31,700 bases of DNA from PR03 sp964353555. Lineage in GTDB: Bacteria; Myxococcota_A; UBA9160; PR03. Positions 1-9,378 of the stretch are shown piece by piece; position 1 is the first letter of the stretch, and each line of letters opens with the position of its first letter. The notes under the pieces were generated by a model that worked only from the letters and a program-made list of their open reading frames with translations, had not been told where the DNA came from and searched no databases. Location: the NCBI GenBank assembly GCA_964353555.1, contig CAYGWM010000043.1, positions 1 through 31,700 on the forward strand. The letters run 5' to 3'. Both the position numbers and the translations under genes were made by a program.

Positions 1-8
1 CCTTTCTG

Positions 9-3000
9 CTAGAAGGCGGCGATGCCGAGGGACCAGTAGCGGGTGGCGTTTCTGGGGTCGGTGGCGATGACGTTGTTGCCGAGCCACAGACAGAACTCGG
101 CCTTCATCAACTTTCGTTTGCAGGCGGTGTTGGTGTCGGCGCAGTGGGTCGCGGCGATCTCGCGTTCGAGCGTCGCGCGCACGGCATCGGTAAAGCGCGC
201 GTGCAACGGCTCGAGGCCGGCGATCGGATGCGGCGGAAGGCGCAGGCCCCATTCGATCCCGCCGAGCGTCTTCGATGTCTTCAGCTCGTTGCTGCGACCG
301 ATGTGGCCGAGCGCCCGCTGGATCAGGAACGGCGCAGGCGAGCCCGCGAGCACCGTGGAATCGGGCGGCTGCAGTCCCGACACCAGTGTCGTGAGATCGG
401 TCCGGATCGTCTCGAGCGCCCAGCCGAGACCCGCGAGCGGATCCGCGCGCGCGGCCAACTTCGATACGCCCGACATTCCGTTCTTGGTGTTGCGGCGATC
501 GCGTCCGTAGCCGGCCCACGGGAGTGCCGACTCCGTGGCCGTCGCGGGCGTTTTCCAGACGAACAGGTTGCCCTCACGCGTAGTCGCGACGATCTCGATC
601 TTGCCATCGCCATCGACGTCGCCCGGTGTCGCCGACGACAGGTGCCAGCCATGCGTGAACTTCGGCCAGCCCGCGGGCTCCGACCCGTCCGCGCGATAGG
701 CGCGCACCAGGTAGGCGCCGCTGCCGTTGATCGCCTCAGCCACGCCGTCGCCGTCGACGTCCGCGAGCGCCGGGCTTCCGATGAACTGCATGTCTTCCAT
801 CACGCGCGGGAACGCGGGTAGCAACGCGCCCGTCCGAGGATTCCATGCAGTGATCTGGTGGTGCGCGAAGACGCCGTCCTCGACGAAGGAGTCCGCGTCC
901 GGGAGCTGACCCTGCTGCGCCGGCGCGACGATGTCGAAGAGCTTGCGCAAACCACCGGTCGGCGCGACGTATTCGGGCAGTCCGTCGCCGGTGATGTCAC
1001 CGAACGCGCCCGAACCGAGCGCCGCGAAGAACGGCGCATCCGGCGATCCGGCGGTCGCAGGAATCGTCGGGAAGCCGGGCGCGGGAAAGTCGATCGCTAG
1101 CGCGCGCGGCGCGCCGCTGATGCTGCCGAGCGACGGCGTCCCGTCCGGCTTGAGCAGCATCACCGGACCGATCATGCCGAAGATCGCGACGCGCACGCTG
1201 CCGTTGCCGTCGATATCGGCAATTGCAGGCGAGCCGGGCGTGCCCGTTCCGACGGTCGGCAACACGCCCGGCGTCAGCAGCGGCACCTTCACCGGCCAGC
1301 CCGTGACGAACGGTCCGTTCGCGGCCGCATTGCCGTCGGGTTTCACCGCATAGACGCGCCCCTGTGTATCGACCGAGAAGTCGTCGATGTTCGCGGTGCC
1401 GAGCAGCCTGGCGAGATTGCCGAAGAGCCGCGACTCGATCGCAAAGCCGTTCAGCTCGTTGCCGTATTCCTCGTTGGTCGAGACCACGATCTCGGGCCGA
1501 CCGTCGCCGTCGAGGTCGCCGACCGCCGGCGAGGACAGGCTCTTGGCGGCGCGCTCGCGTGCAAAGGCGCCGACGAGCGGCGTGGCCTTGCCGGTGGCGG
1601 CGTCGATCGAAACCTTCGAACGGTCCGCGAGCCGCACCGGGAAGCCGGCCACCGGCGTGCCGTTCGCGCGCCACGCGTAGAGGTTGCCGTCGAGCGCGCT
1701 CGCAATGATCTCGAGCGCCGGGTTCTGACCCGCCGCGTCGAGGTTCGCGAGCACCGGCGCGCCCGCGAAGCCGCGCAGCATGTCGTTCAGCTGGTTGCGA
1801 TTCGCCGGCAGCGACAGGTTCGGGTCGGTGGCGACCGGGAAGCCGGCGCGCGTGTGCCCGTGGTCGTCGAACACGTAGAGCCGGCCGAGGACCGAGGCGA
1901 CGACGATCTCGACGCGCCCGTCGCCGTCGATGTCGTCTGCAGCGGCAGCGCCGATCACCGCTTCGTGCGGCAGCGGCACCTCGCCGCTCGTGAACGCGGG
2001 CGACGCATGGATCGGCAGCGGATTCGTGTGGGCGGGGAAGCCGGGCAGCTCGGCGCCGGAGGCGCCGTCGAGCGCGTGCACCGAGCCGTCGCCGCCGGAG
2101 AGCACGATATCGAGGACACCGTCGCGGTTCACGTCGGCGAGCGCGGGCGAACTCTCGCCCGAACCGGGCAGATGGATCGGGGCGTAGCGCAGCGTAGGGT
2201 CGCTGTGGATCGCAACGGTGCGGCGGTCCTCACCGAGATTGCCGAGGCTGTCCTGCACGCGAAGCCGCAGCGTCACGGTGTGGGCGTCGACGTCCGGTCC
2301 GTCGATCGGCAGCGTCGGATCGAAGCCGCACGTCGCCGCGGTGTCGCCCGACGCCCAGCTGGCTAGCACTTCGTCGTCGATCGCTGCGCCGCCGCCCGAG
2401 CCCGATCCGAGAAGCGTGTAGCTCTGCGGCTGGATCCCGCAGCCGACCTCGAGCGTCCAGTCGAAGTTATTGCCGACGCGCAGCGCGCGCGCGGAGCCGC
2501 GCACGTCGAAGCGCGGCGTGCGCACTGGATCGATGATGTCGAACCAGCGCACGCTGCCGGAGAGGTCGGCCTCGGGCGGGATGGTGGTGTCGGTGACGAG
2601 ATCAAAAAGCGTCGGCGCGTTCGGACGACCGTAGCCGGTGAACTGATCCCACTCGGCCTGGGTCGGATAGTTGCTCGAGCCGAAGCGCAGCCCGAGCGCG
2701 GGCGCTGAGAGCAGCGCCGAGAGCAGATTGCCGTTGACGGTCGGCTCGAGGAACGGCGCCGCGGATTGATCGACGTCACGGGCCGATGCGCGCAGCAACT
2801 GGCGCACCTCTTCCGCGGAGAACGGTGTTCCGGTCGTGGGATGCGGCGTGAACAGGCCGCGATCGATCTGGTTCTTCGCGTGCGAGATCAGCAGCGCGGT
2901 GAGTCCGCCCGCGCGCCCGGTCGCCTCCGACGAGCATGCCGAGGACGGAATCGCGACCCACGCCTTGCCGCCGTAGTTGGTGCAGCCGTTCAGCAACTCG

Positions 3001-3980
3001 AAGCCGTTGGCGGCTTCATCGATCACGAGTCCATCGCCGTCCTTGACCGAGTTCACCCAGATCATGTGGTCGTAGTGGGCCGGCGCATTGTGGTGTCGGC
3101 TCTCTTCGTCGGCGGCGCTCGCGATGATCGGGATGCCGCGTCGGTACGCGTAGCCGACCGCTGCCTGACCGTCATCGCTTGCATTGATCGAGCCGAGCGC
3201 TTCCGAGATCAGGTCGACGTGGCGATCGACGGCGTAGACGACGGCTTGCAGGAAGCTGCCGTCGTCGGCGACGAACGAGTCGCCGACGCGCAGTGGCAAG
3301 AAGAGCGAACTCGGCGCGAAGCCCGGTGTGCCGCTGCCGTTGTTCGCTTCGGCGTATTGGTCGCCGGCCTCGCCGCTGCCGTGGCCGTAATCGACATCAT
3401 CGTCGGGATCGTTGTCGTTCTCGAGGAAGTCCCAGCCCGCGATGTCGTCGACGTAGCCATTGCCGTCGTCGTCGACGCTGTCCGAGTAGAAGCGGATCAG
3501 ATCCTGGCCGTCGCAGAAGCCGTTGCCGTTCAGGTCGGCGGCGCAGGCGGCAGCAAAATCGGCGATCGAGACGAAGCCATTGCCATCGCAATCCTGCGAC
3601 GGGCAGCCGCTCGGCACCGGCAGCTCGCCCGCGTTGAGCAACACCGTGCGGGTGACGTCCCGTCTGTCCCAGATGATGCCGCTGTCGAGAATCGCGCCGG
3701 CGACGTCGGGTCGGCCGGTCGTGCGCTCCCATGCGCCCTCGATGTCCATGCCGGAATCGGGCGCGTACTTCCACGCCTCGCCCCCAGTCGGGGCGTAGTC
3801 GTTCGGGAACGCGCCGGGTGCGATGAAGAGATAGCTGGCGAAGTCGGAGGGGTCGGAGCAGCCGGCGGCGGCGCAGGTCGGGAAGGGCACGTCCGCCCGC
3901 GCCGATTGCGCCACGATCAGGCAAATCCAGAGACCCAGTCCACCGAGTCCTGCTGCATCGAGCCCGCGCAACAGCCGCAT
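9..3980 (-). CDS. Secreted subtilisin-like (S8) peptidase with EF-hand-like insert and FG-GAP/VCBS propeller
   Basis: The protein has 1323 residues from an ATG at 3980, preceded by a strong GGAGGT Shine-Dalgarno; an in-frame GTG or ATG further upstream lacks one. Residues 1-29 form a signal peptide. The S8 domain (about 70-455) shows the catalytic Asp99 (ILDSG), His200 (YGHGSG) and Ser351 (CSSEATG, in place of the usual GTSMAxP). The usual oxyanion Asn appears to be Asp291 (SAADEES). Between Asp and His lie Asp/Gly/Asn-rich loops (about 129-196: DCDGNGF, DLNGNGF, DDDGNGY) that resemble EF-hand or dockerin calcium loops. Seven DxDGDG-type FG-GAP repeats follow from about 610 to about 1160, predicting a calcium-binding propeller. 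The last 150 or so residues are unrecognised and helix-rich. It is likely an exported or surface protein. The fold is well supported; proteolytic activity is not proven because the Ser motif and oxyanion position are degenerate. Confidence 0.88.
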   Translation of the reverse strand: MRLLRGLDAAGLGGLGLWICLIVAQSARADVPFPTCAAAGCSDPSDFASYLFIAPGAFPNDYAPTGGEAWKYAPDSGMDIEGAWERTTGRPDVAGAILDSGIIWDRRDVTRTVLLNAGELPVPSGCPSQDCDGNGFVSIADFAAACAADLNGNGFCDGQDLIRFYSDSVDDDGNGYVDDIAGWDFLENDNDPDDDVDYGHGSGEAGDQYAEANNGSGTPGFAPSSLFLPLRVGDSFVADDGSFLQAVVYAVDRHVDLISEALGSINASDDGQAAVGYAYRRGIPIIASAADEESRHHNAPAHYDHMIWVNSVKDGDGLVIDEAANGFELLNGCTNYGGKAWVAIPSSACSSEATGRAGGLTALLISHAKNQIDRGLFTPHPTTGTPFSAEEVRQLLRASARDVDQSAAPFLEPTVNGNLLSALLSAPALGLRFGSSNYPTQAEWDQFTGYGRPNAPTLFDLVTDTTIPPEADLSGSVRWFDIIDPVRTPRFDVRGSARALRVGNNFDWTLEVGCGIQPQSYTLLGSGSGGGAAIDDEVLASWASGDTAATCGFDPTLPIDGPDVDAHTVTLRLRVQDSLGNLGEDRRTVAIHSDPTLRYAPIHLPGSGESSPALADVNRDGVLDIVLSGGDGSVHALDGASGAELPGFPAHTNPLPIHASPAFTSGEVPLPHEAVIGAAAADDIDGDGRVEIVVASVLGRLYVFDDHGHTRAGFPVATDPNLSLPANRNQLNDMLRGFAGAPVLANLDAAGQNPALEIIASALDGNLYAWRANGTPVAGFPVRLADRSKVSIDAATGKATPLVGAFARERAAKSLSSPAVGDLDGDGRPEIVVSTNEEYGNELNGFAIESRLFGNLARLLGTANIDDFSVDTQGRVYAVKPDGNAAANGPFVTGWPVKVPLLTPGVLPTVGTGTPGSPAIADIDGNGSVRVAIFGMIGPVMLLKPDGTPSLGSISGAPRALAIDFPAPGFPTIPATAGSPDAPFFAALGSGAFGDITGDGLPEYVAPTGGLRKLFDIVAPAQQGQLPDADSFVEDGVFAHHQITAWNPRTGALLPAFPRVMEDMQFIGSPALADVDGDGVAEAINGSGAYLVRAYRADGSEPAGWPKFTHGWHLSSATPGDVDGDGKIEIVATTREGNLFVWKTPATATESALPWAGYGRDRRNTKNGMSGVSKLAARADPLAGLGWALETIRTDLTTLVSGLQPPDSTVLAGSPAPFLIQRALGHIGRSNELKTSKTLGGIEWGLRLPPHPIAGLEPLHARFTDAVRATLEREIAATHCADTNTACKRKLMKAEFCLWLGNNVIATDPRNATRYWSLGIAAF

Positions 3981-4142
3981 CGCTACCTCCGCCCCATTAC
4001 AGGAGCGGCCCACCATATCAGAGTCCCGCACCGGTCGAGCGCCAGGTCCGGGGCCCGGCCCAGCGGAGCGGCCGATTACGATTCGGCCACCCAGGGGGGA
4101 CAGAGCGGCGAGGCCTCGTTCGGGCGACTAACTTGCCCATTC

Positions 4143-4508
4143 ATGGACTGGCACGATTCCAGATTCTGGCTCGTGATCGGCTTCATCGGGAACGCGCTGT
4201 TCTTCTCGCGCTTCATGGTGCAGTGGATCGCATCCGAGCGTGCGGGCCAAAGCTACATCCCGACGATGTTCTGGTGGCTGTCGATCGCGGGATCCGTCGT
4301 GCTGCTGCTCTACGCGGTGCACAAGCGGGATCCGGTCTTCACGCTCGCTTATCTGCCGAACTGCATCGTCTACGTGCGCAACTTGATGCTGATCCGAAAG
4401 CAGCGGCGCGAGCGTGAGGAGGCGTCGCCCCCGGCTCCCCCGCCTCAGGCCGTGAACACCACCGTCAGCACCGACGCGATCGTCAGCGGCGCGCCCAGTC
4501 GCACGTAG
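4143..4508 (+). CDS. LAB_N domain small membrane protein
   Basis: This 121-residue protein matches the LAB_N domain (lipid-A-disaccharide synthase N-terminal-like), which is known as a free-standing small inner-membrane protein. Three hydrophobic segments lie at about 8-25, 40-58 and 66-82. The family pattern RFMVQWIASE, then IPTMFWWLSIAGS, then YVRNLMLI is clear. The last 35 or so residues are a Pro/Ala-rich cytosolic tail absent from typical members. That tail is encoded on the strand opposite the end of the convergent permease gene (64-bp overlap). The ATG at 4143 has no obvious Shine-Dalgarno. The domain is often found with lipid A modification or glycosyltransferase genes, but no such partner is visible here, so its role is unassigned. 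Confidence 0.85.
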   Translation: MDWHDSRFWLVIGFIGNALFFSRFMVQWIASERAGQSYIPTMFWWLSIAGSVVLLLYAVHKRDPVFTLAYLPNCIVYVRNLMLIRKQRREREEASPPAPPPQAVNTTVSTDAIVSGAPSRT

Positions 4509-6205
4509 TCGCTGAAGTGGTAGCCGCCCGGCCCATAGACCATCGTGTTGGTCTGATAACCGATTGGTGTCAGGAACGAATTCGAAGCCGAGATCGCGAC
4601 CGCGATCGCGAACGCGCGCGGATCGGCGCCGACCTGGCTCGCGGTCGCCATCGCGATCGGGAACATCAGCGCGGCGGCGGCGTTGTTCGAGATGAACTCG
4701 GTCAACACGACCGTCGCCGCGACGATCCCGAACAGTACGAAGCGCCAACCGAGCCCGCTCGCGAGTTCGACGATCGCGCGGCCCAGGCTCGCCGCGAGGC
4801 CGGATTGCTCGATCGCCGCGCCGAGTCCGAACGACGCCGCGATCACCACCAGCACGTCGATCTCGACCGAGTCACGCGCCGTGCGCGCGCTGATCGTGCC
4901 GGTCGCGACGAGCAGCACCGCGCCGATCAGCGAAGCCTGCAGGATCGGCAGCAGGCCGCTGCCCGCGACGACCACGACGCCGATCCCGATCGCCGCCACC
5001 CAGAGCGCTTTGCCGCGCGCGATCGGCAGCGGTGCCGCATCGCCGTCGAGCGGCGTGATGACGAGAAAGTCCGGGCGATCGCGCCAGCGTTCGCGGAAGC
5101 TCGAGTCGGCGAGCAATAGAAGTGTGTCGCCGAGGCGCAATCGCACCTCGCCGAGTTTCGCGATGACCGGCTGCCCCTCGCGATGTACGCCGACGATGGC
5201 CGCCTGGTAGCGGCCCCGGAAGCCGACCTGCTTCGGTGTCTGTCCGAGCAGCGGGGAGTTCGCACCGACGACGGCCTCGAAGAAGCGGTGCTCGGGTGTC
5301 TCCAGCTCTTCGAGGTGGGGCGTCTCGGCGGATACCAGCCCCGCGCGATTGCGCAGGTCGAGGATCAGTCGTGCCTGCCCGACGAAGAGCAGGTTGTCGC
5401 CCCCATGCAGCACCGTAGTCGGCGCGACCGGCGCGATTGGATCGCCGCCGCGCTCGATCTCGACGAGGAACACGCCTTCGAGATGGCGCAGTCCGGCCGC
5501 TTCGACCGTCTTGCCAGCGATCGGGCCGGCGGGGTCGACGACCATCCGCACGACGAAGTCGCGCTCAGCGGAACGCAGGTCGCGACGCGGCGTGCTGCGA
5601 GCCGGGAGCAGCAACGGCGCTGCGATGGCCACCAGCACGATCCCCACCAGCGCCATCGGCAGCCCGACATGGGTGATCTCGAAGAGCCCGAGCGGCGCCT
5701 GGCCGGCGTTCTCGAGCAGACCCGAGACGACCAGGTTGGTCGACGTCCCGATCGTGGTGACGACGCCACCGAGGATCACGCCGAACGAGAGCGGCATCAG
5801 CAAGCGCGACGGCGAGATGTTGCGCGCCTCCGCCCATTCAGACACCGGCTGCATCAGCATCGCGACGATCGGGGTATTGTTCAGAAACGCGGACGCCGCC
5901 GCGGACGGGATGCACAGCCGCAGCAGACTCATGCGCTCACCGCGACCTTCTCCGAGCGCCGCGGCGACCAGCGGGCGCAGAATTCCGGTGTCCTCGACGG
6001 CGCGGGCCAGCACGTAGAGCGCGGCCACGGTGATCGGCGCGGCGTTCGAGAAGCCGGAGAAGGCCTGCTTCGCGTCGATCACGCCGGCGATCAGCAACAT
6101 GATCACCGCGGAGAGAATCGCCACAGCGGGGTGCGCGAGGCCGCGCACCATCGCGATGAACATCGCAATGACCACGGCCAACGTGAGCCACGCCTGCCAG
6201 CCCAT
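4445..6205 (-). CDS. SLC13/DASS-family permease with two TrkA_C (RCK_C) domains
   Basis: This 586-residue inner-membrane transporter starts at an ATG at 6205 with an AGGAG Shine-Dalgarno at proper spacing; an upstream in-frame ATG (6280) gives an unlikely Arg-rich extension. Hydrophobic segments at about 5-200 and 400-586 flank a soluble middle of about 210-385 that holds two TrkA_C-like units (a FVVRMVVDPAGPIAGKTV-type start, then the second near 305-375 with LRLGDTLLLLADSS). DASS signatures are visible: FLNNTPIV (107-114), TSTNLVVSG (154-162), a C-terminal FISNNAAAALMFP, and QTNTMVYGPGGY near the end. Family members move di- or tricarboxylates, sulfate or other anions coupled to Na+ or H+; the substrate here cannot be read from sequence. 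It is divergent from the antiporter gene. Confidence 0.87.
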   Translation of the reverse strand: MGWQAWLTLAVVIAMFIAMVRGLAHPAVAILSAVIMLLIAGVIDAKQAFSGFSNAAPITVAALYVLARAVEDTGILRPLVAAALGEGRGERMSLLRLCIPSAAASAFLNNTPIVAMLMQPVSEWAEARNISPSRLLMPLSFGVILGGVVTTIGTSTNLVVSGLLENAGQAPLGLFEITHVGLPMALVGIVLVAIAAPLLLPARSTPRRDLRSAERDFVVRMVVDPAGPIAGKTVEAAGLRHLEGVFLVEIERGGDPIAPVAPTTVLHGGDNLLFVGQARLILDLRNRAGLVSAETPHLEELETPEHRFFEAVVGANSPLLGQTPKQVGFRGRYQAAIVGVHREGQPVIAKLGEVRLRLGDTLLLLADSSFRERWRDRPDFLVITPLDGDAAPLPIARGKALWVAAIGIGVVVVAGSGLLPILQASLIGAVLLVATGTISARTARDSVEIDVLVVIAASFGLGAAIEQSGLAASLGRAIVELASGLGWRFVLFGIVAATVVLTEFISNNAAAALMFPIAMATASQVGADPRAFAIAVAISASNSFLTPIGYQTNTMVYGPGGYHFSDYVRLGAPLTIASVLTVVFTA

Positions 6206-6401
6206 CGATTCTCCTGGTCCCAGCGGCCGCGCGCGGTGCTGGGAAGCGGGCAGCCTATGACGGCCTGAGGCGAACCGCACCTGGCCGGCGACTCAAACGA
6301 TGGCCGGATGCGAGCCAGGCCTCGTTGCCGGAGTGCGTCCTGCGCACGCTCTAGCTGCTTGATACGTTTCGCATCCCTGCGGCGGCGACTTCGCGAGGCC
6401 C

Positions 6402-8558
6402 GTGACCGACCACCTGCTCATCTTCTGGATCCAGCTCCTCGTGCTGCTCTCGGCGGCGCACGCGCTGGGCGCGCTCGCGCGCCGCGTAGGTCAGCCGCCG
6501 GTGGTCGGTGCCCTCGCGGCGGGCCTGCTGCTGTCGCCGTCGGTGCTCGGCGCGGTCTCGCCCGACGCCTACAGCTGGCTGTTCCCGGACGATCCGCGCC
6601 AGCAGGGGCTGCTGCAGGGCGTCGCGTGGATCGGCGTCGCGCTGCTCGTGCTGATCACCGGATTCGAGACCGACCTCGCGCTGGTGCGGCGGCTCGGCCG
6701 CGCGGCGGCGCTGGTCGCGGTGTTCGCCCAGGTGATCCCGTTCGCGACCGGTTTCGGTGTTGGCATGGCGCTGCCGGCGGAGCTGCTGGGCGGCCAGGCG
6801 ACGCGCGTGCTGTTCGCGCTGTTCATCGCGACGGCGCTCTCGATCTCCGCGCTGCCGGTGATTGCGCGCATGCTGGTCGAGCTGGACCTGATGCGGCGGA
6901 ACTTCGGGCAGATCACGCTCGCCGCAGCGACCGCCGACGACGTCGTCGGCTGGGTGCTGCTCGGCGCGATCGCCGGGGCTGCGCGCTCGGGCAGCTTCGG
7001 CGTCATCACGATCGCGGGCCGCTTCGCAGCGGCCGCGCTGTTCCTGATCTTCGCGTTCATCGTCGGACAACGGCTCGTCGATGCCGTGCTGCGCGCGGTG
7101 ATGCGACGCGGCGCTGGCGTCTCCGGCGCGGTCGCGACCAGCCTGCTGATCGTGCTGCTGGCCGGCGCGTGTACGCATGCGCTGGGCCTCGAAGCGATCT
7201 TCGGCACCTTCGTCGCGGGCGTGTTGCTCGGCCGTTCGCGCTACCAGTCGGCGGATAGCTTCCCGCGAATCGAGACGCTCACCAGCGCGTTCTTTGCTCC
7301 CTTGTTCTTCGCGAGCGCGGGCGTGCGGGCGGATCTGTCTTCGCTCGCCGATCCGGTGGTGCTGGGATGGGGGCTCGCGGTGTTCGTTGCGGCCTGCGCG
7401 GCGAAGTTCGTCGGCGCGTTCGCAGGCGCGCGAGTCGCGGGCCTGCACCCGCTCGAAGGTCTCGCGCTCGGTGCGGCGCTGAACGCGCGTGGAGCCGTAG
7501 GCCTCGTCGTCGCCACGGTGGGACTCGGCGCGGGCGTACTCAATCAGGCGTCTTACACGATCGTCGTGTTGATCGCGATGGCGACTTCGATGATGGCGCC
7601 GCCTGCGCTACGCGCGATCGTGCGGCGCTGGCACGGCACCGAGGAAGAGCAGCAGCGGCTCGCGCGTGAGCGTCTGCATGGTCAGAGCCTGCTGGTGCGA
7701 ACCGGCCGCGTGCTGTTGCCTACCCATGGCGGGCCCAACTCGTTGCTAGCGGCGCGCATCCTCGACCTTGCCTGGCCCGAGGGAACGAAGGTCACCGTGT
7801 TCTCGGCGGGGCCGGACGTCCCGGCCGCCGACCTGCGACGCGTGCTCTCGATGATCGAGAAGAAGCCCGCCGATCACGTGCACTCGCGCAACGAAGATCC
7901 CCTCCCGGCGGTTCTCGAGCAGGCGGCATTTGGGTATGGCGCGATCGTCGTGGGCGCGAGCAATGAGCGCGTTGCCGGGCGCATGGTGTCGCCGTTCGTC
8001 GATGGACTGTTCGCGGCGAGTCCGGTTCCGGTGCTGATGATCCGCCGCGGCGTCATGCTCGCGCAGGGCGATGTTCCGCATTTCGAGCGGGTTCTGGTCC
8101 CGGCGATCGCGACGCTGCCGGGTCGTGCGGCACAGGAAGTGGCGTTCGGGATTGCCAAGCGCCTTGGCAGCGAGGTGCTGCTAGCGCACGTCGTGAAGAC
8201 ACCGGCACCCGGCGAAGAGTTGCTCTACTCGCGCTTCGAGTGGCAGCGCGACGGTGGCCCGCCCGAGAGCGAAGGCGACGCGCCCTGGAGTGTTGCGCGA
8301 CGCGTGATGGACGAGGCGCAACAACTCGCACGCGAAATCGGCGTCGAGCCGCAGACCGCGATCCGCATCGGCATCTCGGCGCCGCGCGAGATCCTGGCGC
8401 TCTCGCGCGAAGCCGGCGCCGATCTGATCGTATTGCCGGCGAATCTGCGCCAAATCTCCGAGCGCCCCTTCCTCGGCTACGGCGTCGAGTACATCCTCCG
8501 CAACAGCGAGAGCACCGTCCTCATCGTCAGCCTCCCCGCCGGCTGGCGCCGCGGCTAG
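6402..8558 (+). CDS. CPA2 monovalent cation/H+ antiporter with two C-terminal USP domains
   Basis: This 718-residue protein uses a GTG start at 6402 behind a weak GAGG. Residues 1-400 are a Na_H_Exchanger-type membrane domain of about 12-13 helices. It contains FETDL (88-92) and an Asp-Asp pair in TADDVVGW (Asp179-Asp180), the position that in characterised CPA2 exchangers carries the transported ions and is linked with electrogenic exchange. The soluble C-terminus holds two universal-stress-protein-like domains, about 425-550 (ending VPVLMIRRG) and 555-715 (ending STVLIVSLP). The second has a GISAPREIL and AGADLIVLPA pattern. USP domains typically bind ATP or AMP, so nucleotide gating is a plausible inference. 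The stop is 4 bp from the convergent SDR stop. Confidence 0.9.
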   Translation: MTDHLLIFWIQLLVLLSAAHALGALARRVGQPPVVGALAAGLLLSPSVLGAVSPDAYSWLFPDDPRQQGLLQGVAWIGVALLVLITGFETDLALVRRLGRAAALVAVFAQVIPFATGFGVGMALPAELLGGQATRVLFALFIATALSISALPVIARMLVELDLMRRNFGQITLAAATADDVVGWVLLGAIAGAARSGSFGVITIAGRFAAAALFLIFAFIVGQRLVDAVLRAVMRRGAGVSGAVATSLLIVLLAGACTHALGLEAIFGTFVAGVLLGRSRYQSADSFPRIETLTSAFFAPLFFASAGVRADLSSLADPVVLGWGLAVFVAACAAKFVGAFAGARVAGLHPLEGLALGAALNARGAVGLVVATVGLGAGVLNQASYTIVVLIAMATSMMAPPALRAIVRRWHGTEEEQQRLARERLHGQSLLVRTGRVLLPTHGGPNSLLAARILDLAWPEGTKVTVFSAGPDVPAADLRRVLSMIEKKPADHVHSRNEDPLPAVLEQAAFGYGAIVVGASNERVAGRMVSPFVDGLFAASPVPVLMIRRGVMLAQGDVPHFERVLVPAIATLPGRAAQEVAFGIAKRLGSEVLLAHVVKTPAPGEELLYSRFEWQRDGGPPESEGDAPWSVARRVMDEAQQLAREIGVEPQTAIRIGISAPREILALSREAGADLIVLPANLRQISERPFLGYGVEYILRNSESTVLIVSLPAGWRRG

Positions 8559-8562
8559 CTCC

Positions 8563-9378
8563 TCACCACTGCGCCGCTTCGTCGAGGCGGGTGGCGCGGC
8601 GACGGAGAAGTTCGCGTTGTTCGGGGTGGGTGAGGATGTAGAGGTCGTTGCGTTCGATGCCGCGCACGACGCGATTTGCGACCTCGGCCGTGCCGATCAC
8701 GCCGCCCCGCAACGCGCCCGCCGGCGGCTGATCGGGCGCCGCGGCGGTCTTCGGCACCTCGAGCCCTCGCATCCGCATCGAGTTCGCGGTGATGTCGGTC
8801 GCGACGATCATCGGGCACAGTACCGAGACGCCGATCTCGTGCGCTTCGAGTTCGCGTCGCAGCGACTCGGTGAAGCCCACCACTGCGAACTTCGCCGCGC
8901 AGTAGACGCCGAGCCACGACATCCCGACGAGTCCCGCCATCGACGCGGTATTGAGTACATGGCCGCCCTGCTTCTGTTCGATCATGCGCGGCGCGAACGC
9001 CAGGGCGCCATGCACGACGCCCCAGAAGTCGATGTCCATCGTGAGGCGCCAGTCATCCTCGGTCATCTGGAACAGCGGCCCCGCGATCGCGATGCCGGCG
9101 TTGTTGCAGACGACGTGTGCGGCGCCGAAGTGCTGGAACACTCGATCGGCGAGCGCGTTCACGCTGGCGCGCTGCGTCACGTCGGTGCGAACGCAGAGCA
9201 CCTCGGTTCCGCGCTCGTGCAGCAGCTTGGCGCGCGCGCCCATCGCGGCCTCGTCGAGATCGGCGAGAGCGATTTTCGCCCCGCGCGCCGCGAACGCCTC
9301 TGCCATCGCGAAACCGATGCCGCCAGCACCGCCGGTGACGACGGCCACGCGGCCGCGGAAGGGATCAGGAATCTTCAC
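8563..9378 (-). CDS. Classical short-chain dehydrogenase/reductase (SDR)
   Basis: The 271-residue protein shows the SDR Rossmann motif TGGAGGIG (15-22), an acidic residue at the end of strand beta-2 (Asp40, favouring NAD), NNAG (92-95) and the catalytic Ser146, Tyr159 and Lys163 (YCAAK). The residue where many SDRs have a catalytic Asn is Asp117 (DIDFWG). The start is a GTG at 9378 with GAGGT seven bases upstream. An ATG five bases upstream is out of frame and meets a stop at once. It lies 78 bp downstream of the desaturase on the same strand, so it may belong to the paaX-desaturase unit. The substrate is unknown; a fatty or hydroxyacyl substrate is only an inference from the neighbours. Confidence 0.9.
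   Translation of the reverse strand: MKIPDPFRGRVAVVTGGAGGIGFAMAEAFAARGAKIALADLDEAAMGARAKLLHERGTEVLCVRTDVTQRASVNALADRVFQHFGAAHVVCNNAGIAIAGPLFQMTEDDWRLTMDIDFWGVVHGALAFAPRMIEQKQGGHVLNTASMAGLVGMSWLGVYCAAKFAVVGFTESLRRELEAHEIGVSVLCPMIVATDITANSMRMRGLEVPKTAAAPDQPPAGALRGGVIGTAEVANRVVRGIERNDLYILTHPEQRELLRRRATRLDEAAQW

Noticed and set aside
2766..4142. Long plus-strand open frame running into the LAB_N gene
   Set aside because: It is antisense to the S8-like gene, with Val/Ala/Arg/Asp-rich composition and no recognisable domain. Only the last 121 codons from the ATG at 4143 form a real protein.
6206..6401. Promoters in the divergent permease/antiporter spacer
   Set aside because: Several weak hexamer matches exist, but none combines a -35 and -10 with proper spacing, so none is reported.
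5183..7448. Plus- and minus-strand frames of about 360 codons opposite the permease and antiporter
   Set aside because: Both overlap transporter genes with full membrane topology; the shadows show Arg/Asp/His-rich sequence only.
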